A DNA stretch of 64,000 nucleotides from S015-6 sp964384945 (GTDB taxonomy: Bacteria; Desulfobacterota; DSWW01): contig CAYLMK010000004.1 of the NCBI GenBank assembly GCA_964384945.1, positions 331,111-395,110 of the forward strand, in the 5' to 3' direction. The position numbers and the translations under genes were made by a program. Of the stretch, positions 17,713 to 25,974 are shown in pieces. Position 1 is the first letter of the stretch. Every line of letters starts with the position of its first letter. Below the pieces are notes generated by a model that was given only the letters and a program-made list of their open reading frames with translations, had not been told where the DNA came from and made no database searches.

Positions 17713-20022
17713 ATGAACGCGGGTCAACGGGCACGGAGCACAGGGAAACCCCCGGCATGTGCAGCGGCTCGAGGGCCGATGCCCGCCGAGGCCAAGCTGC
17801 TGGCCCGCGCCCTTGTGGAGCTCAGCGCAACGCGCAAGACCCTTCTCATGTACCCGGCCGGCCACATGCAAATCCAACAAAGCATCGAGCGGGCGCAGAA
17901 GACCTGGGATGAGATCCTTCGGGAGCGGCCGGAGATGACGGTCGGCACGGACACGGACGGCCTGATCGTCGGGCGGAATTCGACCAAGCTCAAGGATCCG
18001 GTCTCCCGCGAGTTCTCTTCCATCCTGAGGGAGCACGACGTTGCGGTGGTCTACTTCAGGCAAGGGTTGACCGCCGAGGAACTGACCGCCTTTCTGCGCG
18101 TGATCGCAGACGACCCGGACGAGACGCGTGCGGCCGGGGGAATCGACGAGGCCCTGGTCAAGGAAGATGTCCGTCACATCCGGGTGCAGCAAATCGACTA
18201 CACCAAGTTCCTCCACACGGAAGAGGAGGAAATCCGAAAACGGCCCCGCGGCAAAGGGTCCGACGAGGACGACTCCCTCTGGGGCGGCTTCGTGACGCAC
18301 CTCATTCTGGGCACGCTCACCGATTCCGAAAAAGGGATCCCGCTGCGAAGCGCGGACGATTACGCACCCCGCGTCATCGCCGCCTATCTGAACGAAAACC
18401 GCCTCGACCCCCAAATGGCCCTTGAGGGCTATGAACACACGTTGCAGCAACATCTCGCGCAGGCTCCGGATGAAGGCGACAACAAGAAGTATCGCGTGGC
18501 GAACCTGAGGAACCTGAGCGCCCTTCTCGAGGAACTCCAGCCCGGCATCCGGCAACAGTTTCTGGACGCTACCTATCAGAAGTGTGCGGCAAAGGCCGAC
18601 AGCAACAAGGTGGAGGACCTGTTGAGCGGCCTGTCGCATGGACTCATCCTCGAGATGCTGCGGCACGCCAACAGGCAGGGAAACGAAATCTCCCCGACCC
18701 TCTTGAACCTGGTTCAGAAGATCGCACGCATCAAAGAGGAAAGCTCGTTCGGGACGCAGGCGGTCGCGGCGAGCACGGGCGGAGCCGCTCCTTCGGATCC
18801 GATCCGACAGAAGGAAATCCTCGACCTCTTCGACAGGGAAGCTTACGAGAACTACGTCACCGCCGAATACGGCGAAACCCTCAAGAAGCTCTCCCTGGAC
18901 GGCGCCGTCCCATCGGATTCGGCAACCGTGCCGACGGAACTCGAAGAAGAGGTCAAGCGACTTGAGCCGCGCCACGTGGACGCCCACATTGCACGGGCTC
19001 TGCTCGCCTTCATGGAAGCAGATGCCGCCGAAGAGGAGTACCGGGATTACGGGGAGAAAATCTTTCAGCTGGCAAACGAACTGATGGGAGATGGGGAGTT
19101 CTCCGCGCCGCTCGAGATCCTGACGACGTTGGATCGGCACGCAAGGCAAAAGCCGGCACCCCGGATCCGTTGCCTGGCGGAGGCCTATGCGAAAAGATTC
19201 CGAAGCCCGGCGTTCCTTGCCAAGGCGCTTGCCGCCTTCGACAAATGGAGGGCCTCCGAGCTGATGGCGGCCCAGGCATTCCTCGCGGCCATCGGCCCGG
19301 AAATCGTTCCCCATGCCTTCAACCTTTACATCCACAGGAACCAGGCCGAAAGCGACGAGCATCTGTTGAACCTGCTGGCGATCTTCTCGGATCGCGTGAC
19401 CGATATTGCCAGGCGCGAGATTCAGACGCGCGGGGGCCCCCCGCTCGTGCGCATGATCCGTCTGGTCCGCCGGCTCGGCAACAAGGATCTCATCCCGGAG
19501 CTTCGGCCCCTTCTCGACCGTGACGACCGGCAGGTCCGGATGGAGACCCTCGAAACGCTGGTCCGGTTCCGGGATCCGGAATCGGCCGATCTGCTCAGGA
19601 AGTTCCTCAAATTGAAGAATACGGAGGACCGGCTCCGGGTCATCGAAATCGCGGGCATGCACCGGGTGGCGGACATCGCTCAGGAAATGGTTTCGATGAT
19701 AAAGCCCTTTCCCCTGTTTCCGTCGGACTTCGTGAAGAACGAGAAGCTTGTGGAGGCCGTCGGAAGAATCGGCCATCCGGGCGCGCTTCCCGTGCTCCGG
19801 AGACTGGCAAAGACCCGTTTGAGCCTCTATCCCAAGCGTCTGGCGAGCTTGAAGCTTCTGCTCTTCCAGTCGTTGCGACTTTACGAAGACGCGCCTGTCG
19901 CCCCGCTCCTACGGATCGGGGCGCAGTCCAGGGACGAACGCATACGGAGCCTCTGCCGGGAGCGCTTGCAGGGGCCGGCCGCCGGGCGCGGAGACCCTGC
20001 CCCGGCGACAGCGGAGGCGTAA
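17713..20022 (+). CDS. HEAT-repeat protein with N-terminal domain shared with the HD-GYP neighbour
   Basis: This 769-residue, mostly helical, soluble protein has an N-terminal 150 residues (RKTLLMYPAGHMQIQQSIER, later GLTAEELTAFLRVI) that resemble the first 150 residues of the next gene (MRLYPDDHPQVQKYLETA, GVTKEDLRGFLREL). The C-terminal third (from about residue 570) has HEAT-like helical pairs such as IPELRPLLDRDDRQVRMETL and PGALPVLRRLAKTRL. HEAT repeats usually mediate protein contacts. AGGAGGAG lies 10 bases before the start. The gap to the HD-GYP gene is 9 bases, so the two are co-transcribed and probably work together. Confidence 0.75.
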   Translation: MNAGQRARSTGKPPACAAARGPMPAEAKLLARALVELSATRKTLLMYPAGHMQIQQSIERAQKTWDEILRERPEMTVGTDTDGLIVGRNSTKLKDPVSREFSSILREHDVAVVYFRQGLTAEELTAFLRVIADDPDETRAAGGIDEALVKEDVRHIRVQQIDYTKFLHTEEEEIRKRPRGKGSDEDDSLWGGFVTHLILGTLTDSEKGIPLRSADDYAPRVIAAYLNENRLDPQMALEGYEHTLQQHLAQAPDEGDNKKYRVANLRNLSALLEELQPGIRQQFLDATYQKCAAKADSNKVEDLLSGLSHGLILEMLRHANRQGNEISPTLLNLVQKIARIKEESSFGTQAVAASTGGAAPSDPIRQKEILDLFDREAYENYVTAEYGETLKKLSLDGAVPSDSATVPTELEEEVKRLEPRHVDAHIARALLAFMEADAAEEEYRDYGEKIFQLANELMGDGEFSAPLEILTTLDRHARQKPAPRIRCLAEAYAKRFRSPAFLAKALAAFDKWRASELMAAQAFLAAIGPEIVPHAFNLYIHRNQAESDEHLLNLLAIFSDRVTDIARREIQTRGGPPLVRMIRLVRRLGNKDLIPELRPLLDRDDRQVRMETLETLVRFRDPESADLLRKFLKLKNTEDRLRVIEIAGMHRVADIAQEMVSMIKPFPLFPSDFVKNEKLVEAVGRIGHPGALPVLRRLAKTRLSLYPKRLASLKLLLFQSLRLYEDAPVAPLLRIGAQSRDERIRSLCRERLQGPAAGRGDPAPATAEA

Positions 20023-20031
20023 AGGATTTCG

Positions 20032-21183
20032 ATGGAAGCCCTGAAGATCGCCCCCGACAGCGAAATCAATGTCGTCGTCGCAAACCTGAGCGGCGCGATC
20101 ACCAGCATGCGGCTTTACCCGGACGACCATCCGCAAGTGCAGAAGTATCTGGAGACCGCGCACTTCGAGCTTACGAAATACCTTCTGGACAAGGACGAGT
20201 CGACCATCCTGCTCGTCAACGACCGGGTCGTCTGCGACCAGAAGCCCCTGCCGGACATGGGGCCGCACGCCGTCCAGTTCATCCGCACCCTTCGCGAGGG
20301 GGCGATCGAAAGGGTGACCTTCGTCTCCGGGGTCACCAAGGAGGACCTGCGGGGGTTCCTGCGGGAGCTGATCGGCACGGATCAGGGGTCGGTCCGAGGC
20401 CGGGATCACATCCGGCTGGGCAAGCTCGACATCCGGGTCGACTTCGGGGATGTGGCCGCCCTCGAAGCCTCTCTTACGGAAGAGCAGCAGGAGAAGATCG
20501 CGGCACTGAACACCCTGTGTCAGGCCAGGCTCGAGGACATCAAGGAGATCTACGCCAAGATCGCACGCCAGCAGGCCTTCAACACGAAGGGGCTGGGGGA
20601 GGTGGTAGGGACCTTTGTCAGGGCCTTCGCCTACGGCGTCAGCCCGATCCGCATGCTCGCGTCGCTCAAGTCTGCGGACGAGTACACCTTCACCCATGTG
20701 GTCAATGTGTGCATCCTGACGATGAGTCAGGCCGAATCCCTGGGCTTCCGGGGGGACAAGCTCTACGAAATCGGCATGGCCTCCGCCCTGCACGACGCAG
20801 GCAAGCTGCTTATCCCGGAGGAGATTCTATCGAAACCGGGCGCCCTGACACCCGAAGAGCGAAAAATCATGCAGAGCCACACGATCCGCGGGGCGCGCTA
20901 CATCCTCGGGCTGGGAGGGGTGCCGAGGCTCTCCGTGCTGGCCGCACTGGAACACCATCTCGGTTTCGACGGGTCCGGGTATCCGCACATTCGAGCAAAC
21001 TGGCGGCCCAACCTCGTGAGCCAGATGCTGGCCATATCCGATGTGTTCGATGCCATGCGCAGCCGGCGCTGTTACAAGGAGCCCGCGCCCATGGAAAAGA
21101 TCATCGGGATCCTCGACAAGGAGAAGGGTTCCTCCTTCAATCCCTTCCTCGTGGAAAACTTCCTGAAATTGATCAAACGATAG
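20032..21183 (+). CDS. HD-GYP domain protein (probable cyclic-di-GMP phosphodiesterase)
   Basis: This 383-residue protein has an unnamed N-terminal domain (1-150) and a C-terminal HD-GYP domain (about 185-380). His254-Asp255 lies in ALHDAGKLLIPEEIL, a second His is in MQSHTIRGARYIL, the HH pair in ALEHHLGFDG, and the Gly316-Tyr317-Pro318 motif in DGSGYP, so the metal-binding set is complete. HD-GYP proteins hydrolyse cyclic di-GMP. No transmembrane or receiver domain is visible, so the signal presumably arrives through the N-terminal domain shared with the preceding HEAT-repeat protein. AAGGA precedes the start. Confidence 0.88.
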   Translation: MEALKIAPDSEINVVVANLSGAITSMRLYPDDHPQVQKYLETAHFELTKYLLDKDESTILLVNDRVVCDQKPLPDMGPHAVQFIRTLREGAIERVTFVSGVTKEDLRGFLRELIGTDQGSVRGRDHIRLGKLDIRVDFGDVAALEASLTEEQQEKIAALNTLCQARLEDIKEIYAKIARQQAFNTKGLGEVVGTFVRAFAYGVSPIRMLASLKSADEYTFTHVVNVCILTMSQAESLGFRGDKLYEIGMASALHDAGKLLIPEEILSKPGALTPEERKIMQSHTIRGARYILGLGGVPRLSVLAALEHHLGFDGSGYPHIRANWRPNLVSQMLAISDVFDAMRSRRCYKEPAPMEKIIGILDKEKGSSFNPFLVENFLKLIKR

Positions 21184-21316
21184 CGCCTTCCCGGGCAGTC
21201 CTCCTGTTCGTGTTCCCCTTCTTCTGTGCCCCCGTTCCGGTTGAATTGCGTAGCTCGGCTCCCGCTCTCCTTCACCCACCTATTTCCTCCGTCCACGGCT
21301 CCCAAGAAAATATCAA

Positions 21317-21346
21317 TTGACATAACAGATGCAATAGCGATACAAT
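21317..21346 (+). promoter_or_regulatory. Strong sigma-70 promoter of the type I RM locus
   Basis: TTGACA at 21317-21322 and TACAAT at 21341-21346 are 18 bases apart, with perfect -35 and 5/6 -10 matches in an AT-rich stretch. Transcription would begin near 21353, placing the hsdM start at ATG 21387 and excluding the in-frame ATG at 21345, which overlaps the -10 box. Confidence 0.75.
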
Positions 21347-21386
21347 GTTTTTGTTTATTTCTTTTGAACCCTTGGCGAGAAGAAAT

Positions 21387-23297
21387 ATGCAGGATATTGA
21401 TCTGGAAGCAGCCCAACTGATTCGAGAGATGCGCAGGCGCCTGAACCTGAGCCAGGAGAAGCTCGCTCAGAGGCTTAAGGTCTCTTTCCCCACCATCAAC
21501 CGCTGGGAGAACCGCAAGACCCAGCCGGATGCCATGGCGTGGCACATCATCGAACAGTTCCTTCTGGGCCTCGGAAAGGACTACGCAGATCTCCACGCCC
21601 GTTATTTTCCGGGCGGAGAACCCATGGCCGATCTCGTGGCAGCCAAACGCCAGGCCCGGCGCGGTCGAGGAGGCCGAAAGGCCAAGGCCGAAACCGACGC
21701 GAGTCCGCCATCCGCCAACGGAAACGGCCAGGTGCTCGATGTGAAATCCATGGAGACCATGCTCTGGAAGGCGGCGTGCTCCATACGCGGCGAGAAGGAC
21801 GCCCCCAAGTTCAAGGACTACATCCTTCCGCTCATCTTCATCAAGCGGCTCTCTGACGTGTTCGAGGACGAGGTCGTCCGGCTTACGGAGACGTATGGGG
21901 ACGGGGAGACCGCCCGCACCGTGATCGAAGCTGATCACAGCCTCGTCCGTTTCTATATCCCGGCCGAGGCAACATGGCCGGTTGTGAGCGGCCGCAGGAA
22001 ATTCGATTGGCCTGAAGGCAAGCGCCCCAAGACCTTGGGCGAACAGCTTACGAACACGGTGCGCAGCATCGCCAGGGCCAATCCGACCCTCCAGGGCGTC
22101 ATCGATATCGTGGACTACAACGAGACCCGCAACGGCGAGCGCGAGATCAGCGACGAGGCGCTGTCCAAGCTCATCGAGACCCTTTCCGATCCCCGCTACC
22201 GGCTCGGGCTCTCGGGTGTTGAGCCGGACTTCCTGGGACGTGCCTACGAGTACCTGCTCCGGAAATTCGCCGAGGGCCAGGGCCAGAGCGCGGGCGAGTT
22301 CTTCACGCCCAAGGAAGTGGGCTGGGTGATCGCCCGCATCATGCGCTGCCAGCAGGGCGAAGCGGTCTACGACCCCTGCTGCGGCAGCGGCGGGCTGCTC
22401 ATCAAGTGCGAGCTGGACTTGAAAGAACGGGAGCCCAAGCTCGCCCGACCTCTGAAGCTCTTTGGCCAGGAGCTGACCGGCTCCTCTTTTGCCATCGCCC
22501 GGATGAACATGGTCCTGCACGACATGGAGGGCGAGATTGTCCGCGGGAACACCATGACCAACCCGAAGTTCACGGACGGCGCAAAGCTCAGGGGCTTCGA
22601 CGTGGTGGTGACCAATCCCATGTGGAACCAGGATAACTTCGACCCATCCCAGTACGAGAATGACCCTTTCGAACGCTTCACGGATCGGGGCGGCTTCGCG
22701 CCGGGATCGAGCGCGGACTGGGCCTGGCTCCAGCATGTCGCTGCCTCCCTCAAGGATCGCGGCCGGGCAGCGGTAGTCATCGACACCGGCGCGGCGAGCC
22801 GGGGCAGCGGCAGCCAGGGAGAAAACAAGGAGAAGGCCATCCGCCGCTGGTTCGTGGCGCAGGACCTGATCGAGGCCGTGATCCTCTTGCCTGACAACCT
22901 CTTCTACAACACCACCGCGGCAGGCATCATCATCATCCTGAACCGGCACAAGCCCAAGACCCGCCGGGACAAGGTGCTCCTCATCAACGCAAGCGGCGAG
23001 TTCGAAAAAGGACGGCCCAAAAACTTCATCCCGGACCCGGCGATCCGCCGGATCGCCGAGGCATTCCACACAGGCAAGGACGTGGAGCGCTTCGTCAGGC
23101 TCGTAGCGCGGGAGGAGATCGAAAAGAACGACTTCAACCTCTCGCCCTCCCGCTACATCGAGACCGCCCAGGCCGCCGAGCACCGGGACGTGCAGACGAT
23201 CCTGGATGAACTGGCAGCCCTGGAGTCGCAGGCCAAAGGGCTGGATGGGGAACTCAAGACCATCTTCGAACGACTCGGATACCGGGTCCGGAGGTAG
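21387..23297 (+). CDS. hsdM: Type I restriction-modification methyltransferase HsdM with N-terminal XRE-type HTH
   Basis: This 636-residue protein has a helix-turn-helix of the XRE class in its first 55 residues (LNLSQEKLAQRLKVSFPTIN then RWENRK), joined by an Arg/Lys-rich linker to a complete N6-adenine methyltransferase. HsdM features are the N-terminal helical bundle (from about 115, MLWKAACSIRG), motif I DPCCGSGG at Asp329 and motif IV at Asn410 as NPMW in place of the commoner NPPF/Y. It methylates the site recognised by HsdS and protects host DNA. The HTH fusion suggests it binds its own promoter region, immediately upstream. GAGAAG precedes ATG 21387. Its TAG stop abuts a REP repeat. 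Confidence 0.92.
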   Translation: MQDIDLEAAQLIREMRRRLNLSQEKLAQRLKVSFPTINRWENRKTQPDAMAWHIIEQFLLGLGKDYADLHARYFPGGEPMADLVAAKRQARRGRGGRKAKAETDASPPSANGNGQVLDVKSMETMLWKAACSIRGEKDAPKFKDYILPLIFIKRLSDVFEDEVVRLTETYGDGETARTVIEADHSLVRFYIPAEATWPVVSGRRKFDWPEGKRPKTLGEQLTNTVRSIARANPTLQGVIDIVDYNETRNGEREISDEALSKLIETLSDPRYRLGLSGVEPDFLGRAYEYLLRKFAEGQGQSAGEFFTPKEVGWVIARIMRCQQGEAVYDPCCGSGGLLIKCELDLKEREPKLARPLKLFGQELTGSSFAIARMNMVLHDMEGEIVRGNTMTNPKFTDGAKLRGFDVVVTNPMWNQDNFDPSQYENDPFERFTDRGGFAPGSSADWAWLQHVAASLKDRGRAAVVIDTGAASRGSGSQGENKEKAIRRWFVAQDLIEAVILLPDNLFYNTTAAGIIIILNRHKPKTRRDKVLLINASGEFEKGRPKNFIPDPAIRRIAEAFHTGKDVERFVRLVAREEIEKNDFNLSPSRYIETAQAAEHRDVQTILDELAALESQAKGLDGELKTIFERLGYRVRR

Positions 23298-23299
23298 TA

Positions 23300-23332
23300 G
23301 TAGGTTGGGTTGAGCGCAGCGAAACCCAACAA
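23300..23332 (+). repeat. REP palindrome, copy 1
   Basis: This is a 33-base imperfect palindrome beginning GTAG, with GTTGGGT and ACCCAAC arms around AGCGCAGCG. It lies 3 bases after the hsdM stop codon and has the same orientation as the array upstream of the REP transposase. Confidence 0.85.
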
Positions 23333-23358
23333 AATATCTGCAAGAGCGGAGCAGCAAG

Positions 23359-23895
23359 ATGCCTGACATAGCTCCTGTGGCTCCCGAGCACATCGAACGT
23401 CGGATCTACCTTGTCCGCGGGCAGCGGGTCATGCTGGACAGAGATCTGGCTGCCATATACGAGGTTGAAACTCGAGTCTTGAATCAGGCGGTCAAACGCA
23501 ATAGAGAGCGTTTCCCGTCTGACTTCATGTTTTCTCTCAAGCGGGATGAAATCATGAGGATGTCACAGATTGTGATATCCTCCCCCGGAATGCCTCTGCT
23601 CAAATTCTCCAAGAATGTGAACGTCTTCACCGAACATGGCGTCGCCATGCTGTCCAGCGTGCTCAACAGTCCCCGTGCGATTCAAGTCAACATCCAGGTC
23701 ATGCGCACCTTCGCGCGCCTGCGCGGGATGCTGGCCTCTCATCGGGTCCTGGCGCAGAAACTGGCCGAACTCGAAAAGAAGTATGACGCCCAGTTCAAGG
23801 TAGTCTTCGAGGCCATCCGTCAATTGATGGCCCCACCGCCAAAACCCGCAAAGCGGATCGGGTTTGGTCGGGACGAGAGCGAAAGACACGGGTAG
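23359..23895 (+). CDS. ORF6N domain protein
   Basis: This 178-residue protein begins with an ORF6N domain (IERRIYLVRGQRVMLDRDLA, YEVETRVLNQAVKRN, RFPSDFMF), a DNA-binding module of the KilA-N/Bro type found in phages and mobile islands, followed by a helical C-terminus (VLAQKLAELEKKYDAQFKVV) likely to form a coiled coil. Such genes often accompany type I RM loci. It sits between hsdM and the REP transposase in the same orientation. GGAG lies about 8 bases before the ATG. Its stop codon overlaps the GTAG of a truncated REP copy. Confidence 0.8.
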   Translation: MPDIAPVAPEHIERRIYLVRGQRVMLDRDLAAIYEVETRVLNQAVKRNRERFPSDFMFSLKRDEIMRMSQIVISSPGMPLLKFSKNVNVFTEHGVAMLSSVLNSPRAIQVNIQVMRTFARLRGMLASHRVLAQKLAELEKKYDAQFKVVFEAIRQLMAPPPKPAKRIGFGRDESERHG

Positions 23896-23905
23896 GTTGG
23901 GTTGA
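23892..23905 (+). repeat. Truncated REP copy
   Basis: Only the GTAG foot and left arm (GTAGGTTGGGTTGA) remain. It is part of a 21-base local duplication in which GACACGGGTAG appears at 23885 and 23906. Confidence 0.65.
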
Positions 23906-23921
23906 GACACGGGTAGAGGGA

Positions 23922-24052
23922 GTAGGTTGGGTAGAGCGCAGCGAAACCCAACACAAAGGGCTCCAGAGGTAGGTTGGGTAGAGCGCAGCGAAACCCAACA
24001 CAAAGGGCTCCAGAGGTAGGTTGGGTAGAGCGCAGCGAAACCCAACACAAAG
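23922..24052 (+). repeat. Tandem REP array, 47-base unit, 2.8 copies
   Basis: Units begin at 23922, 23969 and 24016, exactly 47 bases apart. Each has the GTAG foot, the GTTGGGT/ACCCAAC palindrome and a tail (CACAAAGGGCTCCAGAG in the first two). The third unit breaks off at AAAGG, where AGGAG forms the ribosome-binding site of the transposase gene. The first two units look identical by eye. Confidence 0.9.
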
Positions 24053-24060
24053 GAGATTGC

Positions 24061-24603
24061 TTGGAGTACCGTAGAGCAAGGATCGAGGGCGGGACGTATT
24101 TCTTCACCGTGGTGATTTACGAGCGAAAGAGGATCCTATGTACCCCTGAGAATGTGGAACTGCTGAGGCAGGTCGTTCGGGATGTCATGAGAAATCATCC
24201 TTTCAAGATCGAAGCCTTCGTCCTGCTCCCGGACCATCTGCACACGATTTGGACATTACCGGAGGACGATCACGATTTCTCCACTCGTTGGCGTCTGATC
24301 AAGAGTTCCTTCAGCAGGGGATGCAGAGATGAGTTCAAGTCCTCAAGAACCGTGTCGAGACGGAAGAAGCATGAACAGGCCATTTGGCAACGACGCTTCT
24401 GGGAACATCGGATTCGGGATGAAGAAGATTCTTCCCATCATGTTGAGTACATTCATTACAATCCTGTGAGGCACGGTCTGGCGGTAGCGCCGAAGGATTG
24501 GGAATACTCGAGTTTTCATCGTTACGTAGGTGACGGCGTCTATGACATTGAGTGGGGAGGGATTCCAGAGGTCCGGTTTGATTCGGCAATCGGGAGCGAG
24601 TAG
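24061..24603 (+). CDS. REP-associated tyrosine transposase (RAYT, IS200-like Y1 HUH family)
   Basis: This 180-residue protein has the RAYT layout: N-terminal LEYRRARIEGGTYFFTVV, the HUH motif as His59-Leu-His61 in LLPDHLHTIW, and the catalytic Tyr region at Tyr130 in YIHYNPVRHGL. RAYTs cut and rejoin single-stranded REP DNA at the GTAG foot. The start is TTG 24061 with AGGAG 5 bases upstream; the frame stays open to 23974 but that stretch translates the REP repeats. REP copies flank it on both sides, direct upstream and inverted downstream, so it appears to be an intact transposase with its own substrates. Confidence 0.9.
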   Translation: MEYRRARIEGGTYFFTVVIYERKRILCTPENVELLRQVVRDVMRNHPFKIEAFVLLPDHLHTIWTLPEDDHDFSTRWRLIKSSFSRGCRDEFKSSRTVSRRKKHEQAIWQRRFWEHRIRDEEDSSHHVEYIHYNPVRHGLAVAPKDWEYSSFHRYVGDGVYDIEWGGIPEVRFDSAIGSE

Positions 24604-24610
24604 CAATCCT

Positions 24611-24643
24611 GTGTTGGGTTTCGCTGCGCTCAACCCAACCTAC
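24611..24643 (-). repeat. REP palindrome downstream of the transposase, inverted orientation
   Basis: The reverse complement begins GTAGGTTGGGTTGAG and ends in the same arm as copy 1. It starts 8 bases after the transposase stop and closes a REP-transposase-REP unit. Confidence 0.85.
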
Positions 24644-24671
24644 ACACTGATGCGCCGACGGAGGCATTTCG

Positions 24672-24941
24672 ATGCGATTCGAGTGGGATCATGCCAAGGC
24701 GGTCGCGAACCAGGAGAACCACGGCATATCCTTCGATGAGGCAGTTACGGTTTTCTACGATCCGCTGGCGGCCACTTTCGCAGACCCAGACCACTCGGTC
24801 GGCGAGCACAGGTGGATTACGGTTGGCTTCTCCGCCCAGGATGTGCTTCTCGTTGTATGCCATACCGAGCGTCGTGGGACGGTGCGCATTATCAGTGCGC
24901 GTCGAGCGACCCCACGAGAAAGGAAGCGTCATGAAACCTAA
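24672..24941 (+). CDS. brnT: BrnT-family toxin
   Basis: This 89-residue protein has the BrnT pattern: FEWDHAKAVANQENHGISFD at the N-terminus, DPLAATFADPDHS and GEHRWITVG in the middle, and RIISARRATPRERKRHE at the end. BrnT toxins are RelE-fold ribonucleases that arrest translation. Family residues expected for activity (N-terminal W-D, the central E/R and the C-terminal RE-R-YE type motif, here RERKRHE) are largely kept. The next gene overlaps its end by 11 bases, the usual layout for a toxin with its antitoxin. GAGG lies about 8 bases before the ATG. Confidence 0.85.
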   Translation: MRFEWDHAKAVANQENHGISFDEAVTVFYDPLAATFADPDHSVGEHRWITVGFSAQDVLLVVCHTERRGTVRIISARRATPRERKRHET

Positions 24942-25203
24942 GGGTCGGACAGAGACGGACGACATGCGCCCCGAATACGACTTTGACTACTCTACCGCCG
25001 TCCGCGGCAAGTTTTACCGCCGCCTGATAAAGGATGGAGCGAACGTCGTAGTTCTTGAGCCAGACGTTGCCAAGGCATTCCGCAGCTCGGCAGCCGTCAA
25101 CCATGCGTTGCGTTCGCTCCTGGAGGTATCTGAGGCCACGCTGCGTCTGACAGGGCGCTCGAGCGGACGGCCGCGCAGACGTCGCGCCTCCGGCGGCAAA
25201 TGA
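24931..25203 (+). CDS. Putative antitoxin partner of the BrnT-like toxin
   Basis: This 90-residue protein overlaps the toxin gene by 11 bases. It lacks the usual BrnA sequence but has YDFDYSTAVRGKFYRRL followed by VLEPDVAKAFRSSAAVNHAL, the second part resembling ribbon-helix-helix antitoxins. The C-terminus is a basic tail (GRSSGRPRRRR) that could contact DNA. A homologous gene lies alone at 27268-27498 in the same island. AAGGAAGCGTC precedes the ATG. Antitoxin function is inferred from position and likeness. Confidence 0.7.
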   Translation: MKPKGRTETDDMRPEYDFDYSTAVRGKFYRRLIKDGANVVVLEPDVAKAFRSSAAVNHALRSLLEVSEATLRLTGRSSGRPRRRRASGGK

Positions 25204-25352
25204 TCTGCCGAAGCGCGGCCGCCGCATCGGTTCGCGTGTCGCACACGGGGGCTCAACACGGAATTTTGTGCCCAAGCACGGCAGAGGACGTGGTTGACGA
25301 CCAGACGTGGGAGACCATGCACACTCAGCCGGAGCACGATCACTGACTAGGA

Positions 25353-25928
25353 GTGTTGGCTGTTGAAGATGAATTGGAGCTGAAAAGGCGCATGAACGAA
25401 GAACAACGAAAGGACTTGTGGGAGGAATTGCGGCTTGTTCAGGGCAGGATCGACAAGTTTGATGACATCACCTTCAAAATTAAGAGCTGGTTCATCACAA
25501 TCTTTGTGGCCGTCACGGGCTACGCGGTGTCGCAGTCTAAGCCGGCATTGTTGATCTTGAATTTCCTCTTCATGGTTATCTTCTACATCTACGAGGTAAC
25601 GTATCGACTACCACTAACTGCGTTTCTTCGGCGCTCTCGGGAAATTCAGGCGGCTCTGCGAGGCGAAGAGGTCGCAAACGGCTCCACGCCAGGTCCAAAT
25701 GGGGATCGATATCTCTTAGATACGTCCGCGCTTGACCCGAATTCAAGGTTGCTGAAGTTCTTCCTTTCCCGTGGTGTAGATCAGAAACGCGCCGAGCGGA
25801 ACGTATTGGAATGGAGGGAAACGGGTAAGCGAGCGTACACATTCCTGTTTCAGCTTCGTGCATCCCTGATCTATTTGTGTGCCCTTGCGGTTAATGTCTT
25901 TGCGTTGGTTCTGCTGACCCATCAATGA
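25353..25928 (+). CDS. Unrecognised membrane protein inside the RM island
   Basis: This 191-residue protein has an N-terminal amphipathic/coiled-coil part (ELKRRMNEEQRKDLWEELRL), two adjacent membrane segments near residues 47-85 (WFITIFVAVTGYAV; LLILNFLFMVIFYIYEV), a soluble middle of about 80 residues, and a C-terminal membrane segment (LIYLCALAVNVFALVLL). Base composition looks more AT-rich than in neighbouring genes. The coiled-coil plus paired-helix layout recalls small membrane effectors in defence islands, but I could not assign a family. Start GTG 25353 is uncertain; ATG 25392 is an alternative. Confidence 0.65.
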   Translation: MLAVEDELELKRRMNEEQRKDLWEELRLVQGRIDKFDDITFKIKSWFITIFVAVTGYAVSQSKPALLILNFLFMVIFYIYEVTYRLPLTAFLRRSREIQAALRGEEVANGSTPGPNGDRYLLDTSALDPNSRLLKFFLSRGVDQKRAERNVLEWRETGKRAYTFLFQLRASLIYLCALAVNVFALVLLTHQ

Positions 25929-25974
25929 GTCGCGAGATATTCATGAAGAATCGATAGACAAAAGCTGACTGAGT

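Noticed and set aside
21345..21386. Upstream ATG for HsdM
   Set aside because: It overlaps the -10 box of the likely promoter, so it cannot be in the transcript.
23922..24052. Possible CRISPR array
   Set aside because: The 47-base units are direct tandem REP repeats with identical tails, no variable spacers and no cas genes.
23795..24107. Minus-strand peptides with repeated VGFRCALPN/LGFAALYPT segments
   Set aside because: They are translations of the tandem REP palindromes, not genes.
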